Source of the DNA: Rhizobiaceae bacterium MnEN-MB40S
GTDB lineage: Bacteria; Pseudomonadota; Alphaproteobacteria; Rhizobiales; Rhizobiaceae
Assembly: GCA_024343425.1 (NCBI GenBank)
Contig: BRLC01000025.1
Coordinates: 186,001-250,000 of the forward strand
Reading direction: 5' to 3'
Length of the DNA: 64,000 nucleotides
Made by a program: the position numbers and the translations under genes. The stretch's first letter is position 1, and each line of letters opens with the position of its first letter. Shown in pieces: positions 45,161 through 54,196 of the stretch. The notes under the pieces are model-generated. The model saw only the letters and a list, made by a program, of their open reading frames with translations, was not told where the DNA came from and made no database searches.

Positions 45161-46203
45161 TTGCGAAAGCCGCGCTGAAGGACGGGCAGCCGGCCGACCG
45201 CCGCCGTCAAGACGCGAAACAGGATTGCGTTGACGCCGGATTGCGACATCACGAATTTCCTGGCGCCTTCGCTGGCCTTGATAACGTGTCTGCCGCGCGC
45301 ATGGCGGCTTGCGCTGTAGCCGTCGAGCGTTCCGTCAACAAGCCTTCCGGCGAATTCCGCCGCGTCGTCGATACCCAGATTCATGCCGCGCCCACCGACC
45401 GGTGAATGGCAGTGAGCAGCGTCGCCCGCAAGATAAACAGCGCCGACATTGTATCGGTCAACCTGACGGACAGAGATCCTGAATTCGCCCTCGCGATGAA
45501 TCTTGGTGACATCCAGCTTCATCGGCAACGCTGCGAGGGCGTCTTCAGTATTCGAGACGACCCTGTATCGCGTGGCCTCGAGCGGCACGACTACAGCCAT
45601 TTTGCCATGACCCAGCCTGAAGGCGACGAAGCTCTTGTCAAAGGGCCAGCCATTTGCGTCGACGTCTGCGATCGACCAGGTCTCGGGCAAATCGATTCCA
45701 TCGTAGTCGACGCCAAGCGCCTCCCGAACGCGGCTATGGACGCCGTCGGCCCCGACCAGATAGTCGCAAGACTCCGTTGCGCCGTCCGCAAAGACTGCTT
45801 CAACGCGATCGCCATCCTGCCGAACATCGGTCAGTTCGCGAGCCCATTCCACGGAGACCCCGTATTTTGAGAGACAGTCGCGCAGGACCGATTCGGTTCG
45901 GTCCTGGGCAAGCGCAAGAATGAAATCGCGGTCCTCGCCATGCGAATGCAGGGATACGGTCAGCACTTCCTGCTTTCCCTGAAAAATACGGGCGCTCTCG
46001 ATCCTGACGCCTTCATCCAGCAGTTGCGCGCTCGCGCCCGATGCTTCAAGCAGATCCAGGCTTTTCGGCAAGATGCCGACAGCCCGAGAGAAGCCGGAAC
46101 CTTCGTTGCGTTTGTCGACGATGCGGACATCCACGCCGCGCCTTGCAAGTTCGACGGCGGCTGTCAGTCCGGTCGGTCCCGCGCCGATGACCATCACATT
46201 CAT
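45142..46203 (-). CDS. FAD-dependent monooxygenase (PheA/TfdB/RdmE type)
   Basis: A 353-residue flavin hydroxylase. VIGAGPTGLTAAVELARRG at residues 4-22 is the FAD fold, VGADGVHSRVRE is the DG motif near 155, and LAGDAAHCHSPVGGRGMNLGIDDA is the second FAD motif near 265-288. It lacks the C-terminal thioredoxin-like domain of full-length phenol hydroxylases. ATG 46203 has GGAGGGG six bases ahead. Substrate unknown. It is separated by 106 bp from the maturation operon on the same strand. Confidence 0.88.
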   Translation of the reverse strand: MNVMVIGAGPTGLTAAVELARRGVDVRIVDKRNEGSGFSRAVGILPKSLDLLEASGASAQLLDEGVRIESARIFQGKQEVLTVSLHSHGEDRDFILALAQDRTESVLRDCLSKYGVSVEWARELTDVRQDGDRVEAVFADGATESCDYLVGADGVHSRVREALGVDYDGIDLPETWSIADVDANGWPFDKSFVAFRLGHGKMAVVVPLEATRYRVVSNTEDALAALPMKLDVTKIHREGEFRISVRQVDRYNVGAVYLAGDAAHCHSPVGGRGMNLGIDDAAEFAGRLVDGTLDGYSASRHARGRHVIKASEGARKFVMSQSGVNAILFRVLTAAVGRLPVLQRGFRNAVLHD

Positions 46204-46309
46204 CACGGACCCCTCCGATTTCGCGCCAGGCCTGTACATACCGCAGAATTACAAGCGGCAGAATGGCCAGACTGCATGTTCCGCCAGGCCCAGGGGATTC
46301 ACAGGCTGC

Positions 46310-47944
46310 CTAGCCTTTCAACACGCCTCCGGCTTCGGTCACCGCCTCCCGCGTATCCACATCTATGAGCGCGGCGTCACCGATATCGACGTCAATGACA
46401 TCGAGACCACTGGAGGCGACGATGCTCCTGGCCCCGATATCGCCTTCCAACTGGCCGATGGCGGCGAATGTGCTTTTCGGCAAAATCAACGGATTGCCGC
46501 GCTTTTTCCCGCTGGCGGCGCGGACGATCGACTGGCCGCCGGCGTCACCGAAAGCCTTTGCAAGACGGCGAAGATCATTCGCCCTGACAAATGGCATATC
46601 GGCCAGCATGACAAGCATTCCGGAGGTCTTGTCCGACAACGCGGCAAGCCCGGAGCGCAGCGAAGACGCCATACCGTCCTGATAATCCAGGCAATGGACA
46701 TCGTTGACGTCCAGCCCTGTCAGAGCCGCCGCAATCTCCGTAGCGCGATATCCGGTCACAACATGAACTTTGCCGAGGCCGGCCGCCAACGCCGTTTCGA
46801 CCGTTCGGCGGATCAGGGGAACGCCGTCAAACTCGGCGAGCAGCTTGTGTGGGGCATCACCGGACGCGCCCTCTTGCATGCGGCTCGATCTGCCGGCGGC
46901 GAGGATGACCGTCTCCAAGACGGGCTTGAGGCTCCCGAGCGTTTCGCCCGCCTGGCGTGGCGAAGGCCTGCTCGGTATTTCCGCCAGCAAACCGCCGACA
47001 CCCATTCCGGCGATGACATCCGACGTGGGCGCTTCACCGGCGAGGATGCGGGCAAGCACCCAGTCGAAGCCGTTTTCCTTCGGGCTGCGCGCGCAACCGG
47101 GCGCGCCGATGACCGGAATCTTGCCAAGGCGTCCGAGCACAAGAAGATTGCCCGGATCGACAGGCATGCCGACGCGTTCGACTGCGCCTCCGGCAATCTC
47201 GATCGCCGCCGGTATCACGTCTTGTTCATCCACCACCGCCGAGGCGCCGAAGACGACGATCAACTCGCAGTTCTCCGCCGACACGCGAATAGCCTCCGCG
47301 ACCGCTTTCGCGTCGTGGGGCACGCGACGTTCCGACTTGATCTGGCTGCCGGAAGCCGTGAGCCGCTGGGCGAGCAGACGCGCGGTCTTGTCCATGACCG
47401 ACGTTTTCAGTGACGGCAGTTCTGTGGCGACCAGACCGACGGCGCGCGGCTCGAAAGGTTTGACGCGCAGGACCGCATCCCCTTCGAGAAGGGCAAGCGC
47501 TTCGGACAATCGACTTTCGGCAACGGCGAGCGGAATGATCTTGACGGTCGCCGCCATTTCACCCGCCAGAAGGGTCGTGTAATCGGGCACGGTGGCGAGC
47601 GTGATCGCGGTGTCGATCCGGTTGAATGCGTCGACCCGATCCCGATCGACCCGGAACAGGCCGTTCCAGCGCGCAAGCAGATTGACTCTTCCGGTCGACG
47701 CCGGCTCGGCGGTCAAACCGGGTTCGACCATGGCTTCGCCAAGCCTGGTTGCAGCGGCGTCTTCTCCGACGTCACCGGCTTCGAGCCTGGCTGCGATGAC
47801 TTCACTTACGCCGGCGTCGCCGAGGAACGCGATTTCCTCCTCGCCAAGGACCGTGCCCTTTCTCAGCCGTCGCGCACCCGCCTTGACGGAGTGCGCAAGC
47901 ACTGCGCCTCGTGCGTCATCGAGCCCGACGGGACCAAATTTCAC
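46310..47944 (-). CDS. MoeA-like / MocA-like molybdenum cofactor fusion protein
   Basis: A 544-residue two-domain protein. The first part (about 1-340) resembles molybdopterin-binding proteins of the MoeA/MogA type (KFGPVGLDDARGAVLAHS, and VFGASAVVDEQDVIP near 235). The second (about 350-540) is a nucleotidyltransferase with ETVILAAGRSSRM and PHKLLAEFDG, like MocA, which makes the cytosine-dinucleotide form of the cofactor used by xanthine/CO dehydrogenase-type enzymes. It overlaps the XdhC gene by four bases and closes the operon. Confidence 0.87.
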   Translation of the reverse strand: MKFGPVGLDDARGAVLAHSVKAGARRLRKGTVLGEEEIAFLGDAGVSEVIAARLEAGDVGEDAAATRLGEAMVEPGLTAEPASTGRVNLLARWNGLFRVDRDRVDAFNRIDTAITLATVPDYTTLLAGEMAATVKIIPLAVAESRLSEALALLEGDAVLRVKPFEPRAVGLVATELPSLKTSVMDKTARLLAQRLTASGSQIKSERRVPHDAKAVAEAIRVSAENCELIVVFGASAVVDEQDVIPAAIEIAGGAVERVGMPVDPGNLLVLGRLGKIPVIGAPGCARSPKENGFDWVLARILAGEAPTSDVIAGMGVGGLLAEIPSRPSPRQAGETLGSLKPVLETVILAAGRSSRMQEGASGDAPHKLLAEFDGVPLIRRTVETALAAGLGKVHVVTGYRATEIAAALTGLDVNDVHCLDYQDGMASSLRSGLAALSDKTSGMLVMLADMPFVRANDLRRLAKAFGDAGGQSIVRAASGKKRGNPLILPKSTFAAIGQLEGDIGARSIVASSGLDVIDVDIGDAALIDVDTREAVTEAGGVLKG

Positions 47945-48633
47945 GGGGCGACCGCCTTTCGCTTTCTCAGCGCCTGGATGATGTCCGCAAGTATGGCGAC
48001 TGCGATTTCGGACGGGCTCGCCGCGCCGATATCAAGGCCGATGGGCGCGGAAATACGCCCGATCTCCGCCTCGGACTTGCCTGCCTCGACAAGCCGCGCC
48101 ACGCGGGACGCATGGGTCTTCCGGCTGCCGAGCGCGCCCACATAGAAGCATTGCGCATCGATTGCCGCCTGCAACGGGTAATCGTCGATCTTCGGATCGT
48201 GGGTCAGCGCCGCAAGCGCGGTGTAGGCGTCGAGCGGATGGGCCTTGAGCGCTTCATCAGGCCATTCCGCCGCCAGATCGACATCGGCGAACCGCGCTTC
48301 CGTGGCGAAAGCCGTGCGCGGGTCGATGATGCGCACATCGAAACCGGCAAGTTTCGCCATGGGCGCAAGCGCCTGGCTGATGTGGACGGCGCCGATGACG
48401 ACGATGCGCGCCGGAGGAACGTAGACATTGAGGAACTGTCTGCGCCCGGCAATCTCGACCATTGACGATTTGCCCGAATTGAAAGCTCTGACGACCGCCT
48501 CTCCCAGTTCTCCTGAAATATCATCCTGCTCCAGGACGAGTTGTTCATCGTCGTCGTCCACGCCCGTGACGTGGATGACAGCGCGCCGCGCCGCCCGCTC
48601 CGCATTGAGTTTTTTGAGGAGTTGAAAATCCAC
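47941..48633 (-). CDS. XdhC/CoxF family protein, Rossmann part
   Basis: A 230-residue protein with the C-terminal Rossmann domain of XdhC (RIVVIGAVHISQALAPMAKLAGFDVRIIDPR near residue 75-105, and QCFYVGALGSRKTHASRVARL near 160). XdhC proteins bind the mature molybdenum cofactor, help to sulfurate it and insert it in the apo-enzyme. The N-terminal XdhC_CoxI part is encoded by a separate gene three bases upstream. Confidence 0.88.
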   Translation of the reverse strand: MDFQLLKKLNAERAARRAVIHVTGVDDDDEQLVLEQDDISGELGEAVVRAFNSGKSSMVEIAGRRQFLNVYVPPARIVVIGAVHISQALAPMAKLAGFDVRIIDPRTAFATEARFADVDLAAEWPDEALKAHPLDAYTALAALTHDPKIDDYPLQAAIDAQCFYVGALGSRKTHASRVARLVEAGKSEAEIGRISAPIGLDIGAASPSEIAVAILADIIQALRKRKAVAP

Positions 48634-48636
48634 CGT

Positions 48637-48966
48637 CTAAACCAGCCTTTCGACATAGACGGATATCTTTCCGCCACAGGAGAGCCCTACCCGCCAGGCC
48701 GTCTCATCGGCGACGCCGAATTCCAGCATCTTCGGTTTGCCGGCGCCGATAACGTCCAGCGCTTCGCTCACCACCGCGCCTTCGACACAGCCGCCCGATA
48801 CGGACCCCTGGAAGTTGCCGTCGCCATCGATCACGAGATGGCTGCCTACGGGTCGCGGCGCCGATCCCCAGGTCTGAACGACGGTGGCGATCGCAACGTC
48901 CCGTCCCTCCTGCTTCCATTTCTCCGCGATGGAGAGCGGGTCCTGAATAGTTTCAGCTTCACTCAT
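48637..48966 (-). CDS. XdhC/CoxI family protein, N-terminal part
   Basis: A 109-residue protein equal to the XdhC_CoxI domain: VAIATVVQTWGSAPRPVGSH, GSVSGGCVEGAVV and a C-terminal WRVGLSCGGKISVYVERL. The Cys in the CGG motif is characteristic. With the next gene it forms a split XdhC. ATG 48966 has AGGGAG eight bases ahead; the TTG at 48987 is less likely. Confidence 0.9.
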   Translation of the reverse strand: MSEAETIQDPLSIAEKWKQEGRDVAIATVVQTWGSAPRPVGSHLVIDGDGNFQGSVSGGCVEGAVVSEALDVIGAGKPKMLEFGVADETAWRVGLSCGGKISVYVERLV

Positions 48967-48992
48967 GAGAAATCTCCCTCGGGTCAAACCGC

Positions 48993-50207
48993 CTAAAGGA
49001 ACCGCCGTGGATCCACATCGGCCTTGCCGTCTCCGTCCAGTGCTGCGACCAGATCGGATATGGCGTTAAGATTGTGCACGGCGCGGAACTCGTCAACATG
49101 CGGGAGCATCTTTCTCACGCCGCCCGCCCGCGCCTCGAACCCGTCAAACCGCAGCAACGGATTGAGCCAGATGAGCCGGCGGCAGGATTTGTGCAGCCTC
49201 TCGATCTGCGCTTCAAGATCGTTGTCGACCTCCCTTTCAAGACCGTCGGTGATGAGCAGCACAATCGCGCCCTGCGACAGCACGCGTCGCGACCACAAGC
49301 GATTGAACTCTTCCAGCGTCTCGGCGATACGCGTGCCGCCTGACCAGTCCTCCACGGCCGCCGAACATTCCTCGACCGCGACGTCGGGATCCTTGAAACG
49401 CATCTGCCGGGTGACGTTCGTCAATCGCGTGCCGAAGAGAAAGGTGTGCACCTTGCGGCGCTTCTCGGTGAGGAGATGCAGGAAATGCAGGAAAATGCGC
49501 GTGTACTGGTTCATGGATCCGGAAATATCGGCCAGAACGACCAGCGGCGGATGAATCTCCCTGCGTTTTCGAAATTCTGGCAATATGATCGAGCCGCCAC
49601 GTCTCAGCGCGGTTCGCATGGTGGCGCGTGGATCGATCTGCCGACCGTTCGAGGCGCGTCGATAGCGGCGCGTTCGAACCATATCCACGGGCAGCACCAT
49701 TCGACCGAGAGCCCGCTTCGCCTCTTCCATCTCGGAGGCGGTCATCTGCGCAAAATCAAGCGATCTGAGGACTTCCGTCCCTGAACTCGACTGCCGCGCA
49801 TCCACCTCGATCTCCGGCGGCGCGTCGCGCGACGGCGGATTGCGGCGATTTTCGGCAAGCGCGTCGTTGATGCGCGTTTCGCCGGCGCGGGGCTTATCGC
49901 GCGGCCGATTGGGCGGCGCCACCGGCGAAAACAACTCCAGCATCTTTTCGACAAGGTCACGCGATCGCCAGAACAACCGAAACGCCTCGTCGAACAGGAC
50001 ATGATCCTCGCGGCGATTGACGAGAACGGCGTGCAGCGTCCAGTAGAAATCCTCGCGAGAGCCGATGCCGCCGGCGCGAACCGCTTCGATCGCGTCGCGA
50101 ACGGCCGCCGGTCCGATCCGCATGCCCGCCTTCCGCAGGGTTCGCGCGAAAAATACGATATTGTCGGCCAGCCGGCCGGTCTCCACTGCCTTGTCGGTTG
50201 TGGTCAT
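48993..50207 (-). CDS. VWA-domain protein, CoxE-like
   Basis: A 404-residue protein of the CoxE family. The VWA domain lies in the second half, with the MIDAS start DISGSMNQYTRIF (near 229) and LLITDGLEREVD (near 317). In carbon-monoxide dehydrogenase systems CoxE works with the CoxD AAA ATPase to build the unusual copper-sulfur-molybdenum site. It is six bases from the MoxR gene upstream, as in cox clusters. The central arginine-rich part (RTRRYRRASNGRQIDPR) is typical. Confidence 0.9.
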   Translation of the reverse strand: MTTTDKAVETGRLADNIVFFARTLRKAGMRIGPAAVRDAIEAVRAGGIGSREDFYWTLHAVLVNRREDHVLFDEAFRLFWRSRDLVEKMLELFSPVAPPNRPRDKPRAGETRINDALAENRRNPPSRDAPPEIEVDARQSSSGTEVLRSLDFAQMTASEMEEAKRALGRMVLPVDMVRTRRYRRASNGRQIDPRATMRTALRRGGSIILPEFRKRREIHPPLVVLADISGSMNQYTRIFLHFLHLLTEKRRKVHTFLFGTRLTNVTRQMRFKDPDVAVEECSAAVEDWSGGTRIAETLEEFNRLWSRRVLSQGAIVLLITDGLEREVDNDLEAQIERLHKSCRRLIWLNPLLRFDGFEARAGGVRKMLPHVDEFRAVHNLNAISDLVAALDGDGKADVDPRRFL

Positions 50208-50213
50208 CTCACT

Positions 50214-51143
50214 CTACTGCGCCGCGGAAAGGTCGGATTTGACCTCTTCGAGGATTTTGCGACCTTCGCTGCCCTCGATCCGGGCGATGTCGTCCTGGTA
50301 TTTCAGGAGCGTTCCCAACGTGTCTGACACGGTTTCGGGGTCAAGCGCCAGCTTGTCGAGTTCGGTCAAGGCCGTCGCCCAGTCGATCGTTTCGGCGACG
50401 CCCGGGTTCTTGAAAAGCTCAATCTCGCGCAACTTCTGAACGTAAGCCACGATCTCGGCCGACAGATCCTCGTTGCAGCCCGGAACCTTGCGTCTGATGA
50501 TCTCGAGCTCCGTCGCCGCGTCCGGATAATCCACCCAATGATAGAGGCAACGCCGCTTCAAGGCGTCGTGGATCTCGCGCGTCCGGTTGGTCGTGATGAC
50601 CACGATCGGGGGCTCCGCCGCCTTGATCGTGCCGATTTCGGGGATCGTCACCTGGTTGTCGGAAAGAATTTCGAGGAGAAAAGCCTCGAAAGCCTCGTCT
50701 GTGCGATCGAGTTCGTCGATCAGGAAGACGGGCGCTTCGCCCTCCGGGGCCGACACCGCCTGCAAAACGGGACGCTTGATCAGGTAGCGTTCGGAAAAGA
50801 TGCCTTCTTCTATGCTTTCGCGACTGGTTTCACCGGTGGCTTCAGCCATGCGGATCTCGAGCATTTGCGCCGGATAGTTCCATTCATAGACTGCCGACGA
50901 AATATCGAGACCCTCGTAGCACTGCAGCCTGATCAGCGGCCGGCCCAGCGCCTGGGAAAGCACCTTGGCGATCTCTGTCTTGCCGACGCCCGCCTCTCCT
51001 TCGAGGAAGATCGGGCGGCGCATCTTGAGCCCCAGATACAATACGGTGGAAAGCGCGCGGCTTGCGACATAGTCCTGACCTTCGAGAAGCGCCTGCGTTT
51101 CATCGATTGTCGCGGGAAAGGCTTTGATTTCGTTTTTCGACAT
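50214..51143 (-). CDS. MoxR-type AAA ATPase, CoxD-like
   Basis: A 309-residue AAA+ ATPase of the MoxR group. Walker A is in GEAGVGKTEIA (near 50), Walker B in VFLIDELDRTDEAF (near 142), sensor 1 in VVITTNRTREIHDALKRR. These ATPases act as chaperones together with VWA proteins; the CoxD/CoxE pair matures the active site of CO dehydrogenase. The gene lies between the flavin reductase and CoxE genes with gaps of four and six bases. Confidence 0.92.
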   Translation of the reverse strand: MSKNEIKAFPATIDETQALLEGQDYVASRALSTVLYLGLKMRRPIFLEGEAGVGKTEIAKVLSQALGRPLIRLQCYEGLDISSAVYEWNYPAQMLEIRMAEATGETSRESIEEGIFSERYLIKRPVLQAVSAPEGEAPVFLIDELDRTDEAFEAFLLEILSDNQVTIPEIGTIKAAEPPIVVITTNRTREIHDALKRRCLYHWVDYPDAATELEIIRRKVPGCNEDLSAEIVAYVQKLREIELFKNPGVAETIDWATALTELDKLALDPETVSDTLGTLLKYQDDIARIEGSEGRKILEEVKSDLSAAQ

Positions 51144-51147
51144 CTGA

Positions 51148-51648
51148 CTACAAGGTTCTCCAGGTGCGCTCCAGAAACATTAGCGCCTGCTGACTTTCGG
51201 TTTCACGCAGGCCGACCACTTCCCCGAAGAGGATCATGTGGGTCGCGACGATCTTGTGCTCGATCAGCCGGCAATCAAAAACCGCCGTGGCGTCCATCAA
51301 GGTCGGGCATCCGGTGACGAGCGTGTCCCACCGAGCCATCGCGAACCGCTCCTCGGCGGTCTTGTTGTCGAATCCGGCGAAGGCCGCAGCCATTTCCTGA
51401 TGCTGAACCGCCAGCGTATTGAGCGCAAAATATCCCCTGTCGAGAAATATTCCATTGCTCGCATTGGAACGGTTCAGGCAGACCAGAACCGTGGGAGGAT
51501 TATCGGAAACCGAGCACGCAGCCGTCACGGTCACCCCGCGTCGAACGCCCTCATGCTCCGTGGTGACGAGTTGCACATGCCCGGCGTAATGCGCCATGGC
51601 GTCCCGATAATCCTGTGCGTTGACTGTTTTGCTGTCCAACAATTGCAT
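51148..51648 (-). CDS. flavin reductase family protein
   Basis: A 166-residue FMN-binding split-barrel protein (flavin reductase-like domain). Visible blocks are the FMN-binding GVTVTAACSVSDNPPTVLVCLN and FALNTLAVQHQEMAAAFAG, and the C-terminal ILFGEVVGLR. It would reduce free FMN or FAD with NAD(P)H or feed a monooxygenase. It is the first gene of the maturation operon. The start has GGAG very close, so a slightly later start is possible. Confidence 0.88.
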   Translation of the reverse strand: MQLLDSKTVNAQDYRDAMAHYAGHVQLVTTEHEGVRRGVTVTAACSVSDNPPTVLVCLNRSNASNGIFLDRGYFALNTLAVQHQEMAAAFAGFDNKTAEERFAMARWDTLVTGCPTLMDATAVFDCRLIEHKIVATHMILFGEVVGLRETESQQALMFLERTWRTL

Positions 51649-51955
51649 ACTCCGACGCCGCCGCGCCGTCCGCGACGTATCGTCCTACATAAATGGATTG
51701 GCTTTGAATGAAAGCACCACCGATGATTTTTTCTTGCGGCTTGAGTAATGGCAAGCCCGGTTTGCGGTGAAGCCAACTGTTCGATTTTTCAACCCCTCAC
51801 ATTGACGAACGCCATCTGCTCGTGTCCAAATCATGCCGGTGGACCAGCGCTGGCGACGGCATCCTTTCAGGCTGCTTTCGTCAGCGTCAAAATGTGCTGA
51901 TCCTTCAGATGGGTTCGCCGAACGAACAGAAATGCACTCCGAAAGCCTACGACAC
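51649..51955. other. non-coding divergent gap
   Basis: This 307-bp gap separates the flavin-reductase operon from the substrate-binding-protein gene. Both promoters are expected here. Frames across it are short and lack codon bias, and I see no hairpin, repeat or recognisable operator. Confidence 0.5.
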
Positions 51956-53068
51956 ATGGTAAAATTCAGGTCCAACAGGCTGCTGGCTGCGCTGTTTCTC
52001 GCCATGTTGATGGACCCAGCCGGAATGGCGCATGCGCAGTCGCGCCCACAGGGCCTGCGTATCGGCATATTCGCGCCGTCTGAAGGCAATTTTTCCATTC
52101 TCGGCGAACAGGTCGACCAAGGGGTCAGGATTTTCGCCGACACGGCCCCCGGATCTATCGTCGACATTGTCGACGAACCGGACAATTGCGACGCCGAAAG
52201 CGGCGCGGACGCCGCCAGCGCGTTCGTCGAGGCCGGCGTGGACGTCGTCATAGGCTTCCTGTGCATGGAGAGCCTGGCGTCCGCCCTGCCGATCCTTTCC
52301 TCTTCCGATATTCCCGCTATCACGCTCGGCGTGCGTTCCGAACTCGTTTCAGAAGACGCCGACCGTTTCGGCTGGGAGTTCTACCGATTGGCCCCCAGCG
52401 TGGCGGACGAATCAGAAAAGATTGCCGAGGTGATAGCCAAGCAGTGGTCGGGCAAGCCGCTGGCGCTGATCGACGACGGCACGGTCTATGGTCGCGAACT
52501 CGCCGAGTCCGTGCGTCTGGCGCTCGAAACCACCGGCATCAAGCCGGTGTTTGTCGACAATTACCGCCCGTCGCAGGAAAAGCAGTTTCCGCTTGTGCGG
52601 CGGCTGGAGAAATCCGGGGCAACGCATATTTTCCTCGGCGGAGACCGCCCTGACGCGGCGATAATCGCACGGGACGCTGAGGAAGCCGGGCTGGAGTTGA
52701 CCTTCATGGGCGGCGATGCGCTGAATGCGCCGGACGCAGATCCGCCGCTCGCCAATGGCGTTTACGCGGTCATGTTGCCCAACGCAGAAACGCTTGACAC
52801 GGCGGCCGCCGCCCGCGCCGTTTTCGAGAGAGCCGAGACGCTTCCGAACGGGTACCGCATACCGGCATTCGCCGCAGCCCAGATTGCGCTCGCAGCCAAA
52901 CGGTCGGCGGAAATGGCCGACACCAGCGTAGCGCGGGAAATGTCCAAAGGCGCGTTCCGAACGGCGCTTGGTCCGATCTCCTTTGCAGCCGACGGCGACC
53001 GGCGAGACAATCCCATGCGCCTTATGGTCTGGCGTGACGTCGAATTCGTCCCGGCTGACAGCCAGTGA
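51956..53068 (+). CDS. type-I periplasmic binding protein (branched-chain amino-acid type)
   Basis: A 370-residue periplasmic protein of the Peripla_BP_6 fold with a signal peptide (LLAALFLAMLMDPAGMAHAQ). The ligand-binding folds are visible in GIFAPSEGNFSILGEQVDQG and VDVVIGFLCMESLASALPIL. Family members bind branched-chain amino acids, amides or urea. No permease or ATPase gene is adjacent, so it may serve a distant transporter or act as a sensor. ATG 51956 gives the cleanest signal peptide; ATG 51932 is possible. Confidence 0.84.
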   Translation: MVKFRSNRLLAALFLAMLMDPAGMAHAQSRPQGLRIGIFAPSEGNFSILGEQVDQGVRIFADTAPGSIVDIVDEPDNCDAESGADAASAFVEAGVDVVIGFLCMESLASALPILSSSDIPAITLGVRSELVSEDADRFGWEFYRLAPSVADESEKIAEVIAKQWSGKPLALIDDGTVYGRELAESVRLALETTGIKPVFVDNYRPSQEKQFPLVRRLEKSGATHIFLGGDRPDAAIIARDAEEAGLELTFMGGDALNAPDADPPLANGVYAVMLPNAETLDTAAAARAVFERAETLPNGYRIPAFAAAQIALAAKRSAEMADTSVAREMSKGAFRTALGPISFAADGDRRDNPMRLMVWRDVEFVPADSQ

Positions 53069-53090
53069 CCTTTCCGATCAGAGGTATTGC

Positions 53091-54125
53091 GTGAAACCCG
53101 GACCCTTCAATCTCATTACCGACGTCGACGGCCTGCTTGTAGGCAACGCCTCCGACAATGCATTGAAATCGGGCGTGACCGCCCTTGTCTGCCCGAAACC
53201 GGCGACAGCGGCCGTACAGGTTCTCGGCGGCGCGCCGGGCACCCGCGAGACCGATCTCCTTGAACCGCACAACGCCGTCGAACATATCGACGCCATCGCG
53301 ATTTCCGGTGGTTCGGCTTTCGGCCTCGACGCCGCGTCGGGGGTTCAGGCCGCCCTGCGCGAACAGGGCGTCGGCTTCCAGACTGGCGATTTCCGGATTC
53401 CCATTGTGCCTTCTGCCATTATCTTCGACCTCACCAACGGCGGAGACAAGGACTGGGGGCGGTATTCTCCCTATCGCGAACTGGGATACGCAGCCGCACA
53501 AAAAGCGGGGAAGGCCTTCGACGTCGGCACAGCCGGCGCCGGCTACGGCGCGCTGACGGCGATCGTCAAGGGCGGCCTGGGCTCCGCGTCCTGCGGCGTT
53601 GCTGACAGCTTCACCCTCGGCGCGCTTGTCGCGGTCAATCCGGTGGGATCGGTTCTGGTAGGCGAAGGACCGCATTTCTGGGCCGCGCCTTTTGAAATCG
53701 ACGGCGAATTCGGCGGCCTGGGCCTGCCGGGAGAATTCGGCAAGACTGCAACCGACCTGCGCATCAAGTTCCGCGAGATGCAGCGCGGTCGGAGCCCGCA
53801 ATACGGAACCAATACGACGATCGGCGTCATCGCGACCGACGCGGTTTTGACCAAGGCGGAAGCCAAGCGGCTCGCCATATCCGCGCATGACGGTTTCGCC
53901 CGCGCCATCTGGCCGACCCACACGGCCCATGACGGCGATCTGGTCTTCGCGCTCGCCACCGGCGCAAGCGGACAGCGTCCGGATCCGGACCAGATGCTCG
54001 AGATGTGCGCCGCCGCAGGCGCGGTCATGGCGCGCGCAATCGCTCGCGGGGTGTATGAGGCCGTACCGGCGCCGGGCGACGTCATGCCCGCATGGCAGAG
54101 CCTGTTTGGCGATTCACAGGGCTGA
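53091..54125 (+). CDS. P1/DmpA-family peptidase
   Basis: A 344-residue N-terminal-nucleophile hydrolase of family S58. HIDAIAISGGSAFGLDAASG (near 64-83) and GTAGAGYGALTAIVKGGLGS are typical. The likely autoprocessing site is N241-T242 in GTNTTIGVIATDA, which would free Thr as the nucleophile; that is inferred from related enzymes. Relatives release N-terminal amino acids or beta-amino acids from small peptides. GTG 53091 has AGAGG ahead. It follows the binding-protein gene after 22 bp, so peptide use is possible. Confidence 0.86.
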   Translation: MKPGPFNLITDVDGLLVGNASDNALKSGVTALVCPKPATAAVQVLGGAPGTRETDLLEPHNAVEHIDAIAISGGSAFGLDAASGVQAALREQGVGFQTGDFRIPIVPSAIIFDLTNGGDKDWGRYSPYRELGYAAAQKAGKAFDVGTAGAGYGALTAIVKGGLGSASCGVADSFTLGALVAVNPVGSVLVGEGPHFWAAPFEIDGEFGGLGLPGEFGKTATDLRIKFREMQRGRSPQYGTNTTIGVIATDAVLTKAEAKRLAISAHDGFARAIWPTHTAHDGDLVFALATGASGQRPDPDQMLEMCAAAGAVMARAIARGVYEAVPAPGDVMPAWQSLFGDSQG

Positions 54126-54196
54126 ATGGCGGTTTGTAACCGGACGGCCGAGGTGCTAGAGGCTGGGTCAAACACCAACAACGACCGAGCCAACCA

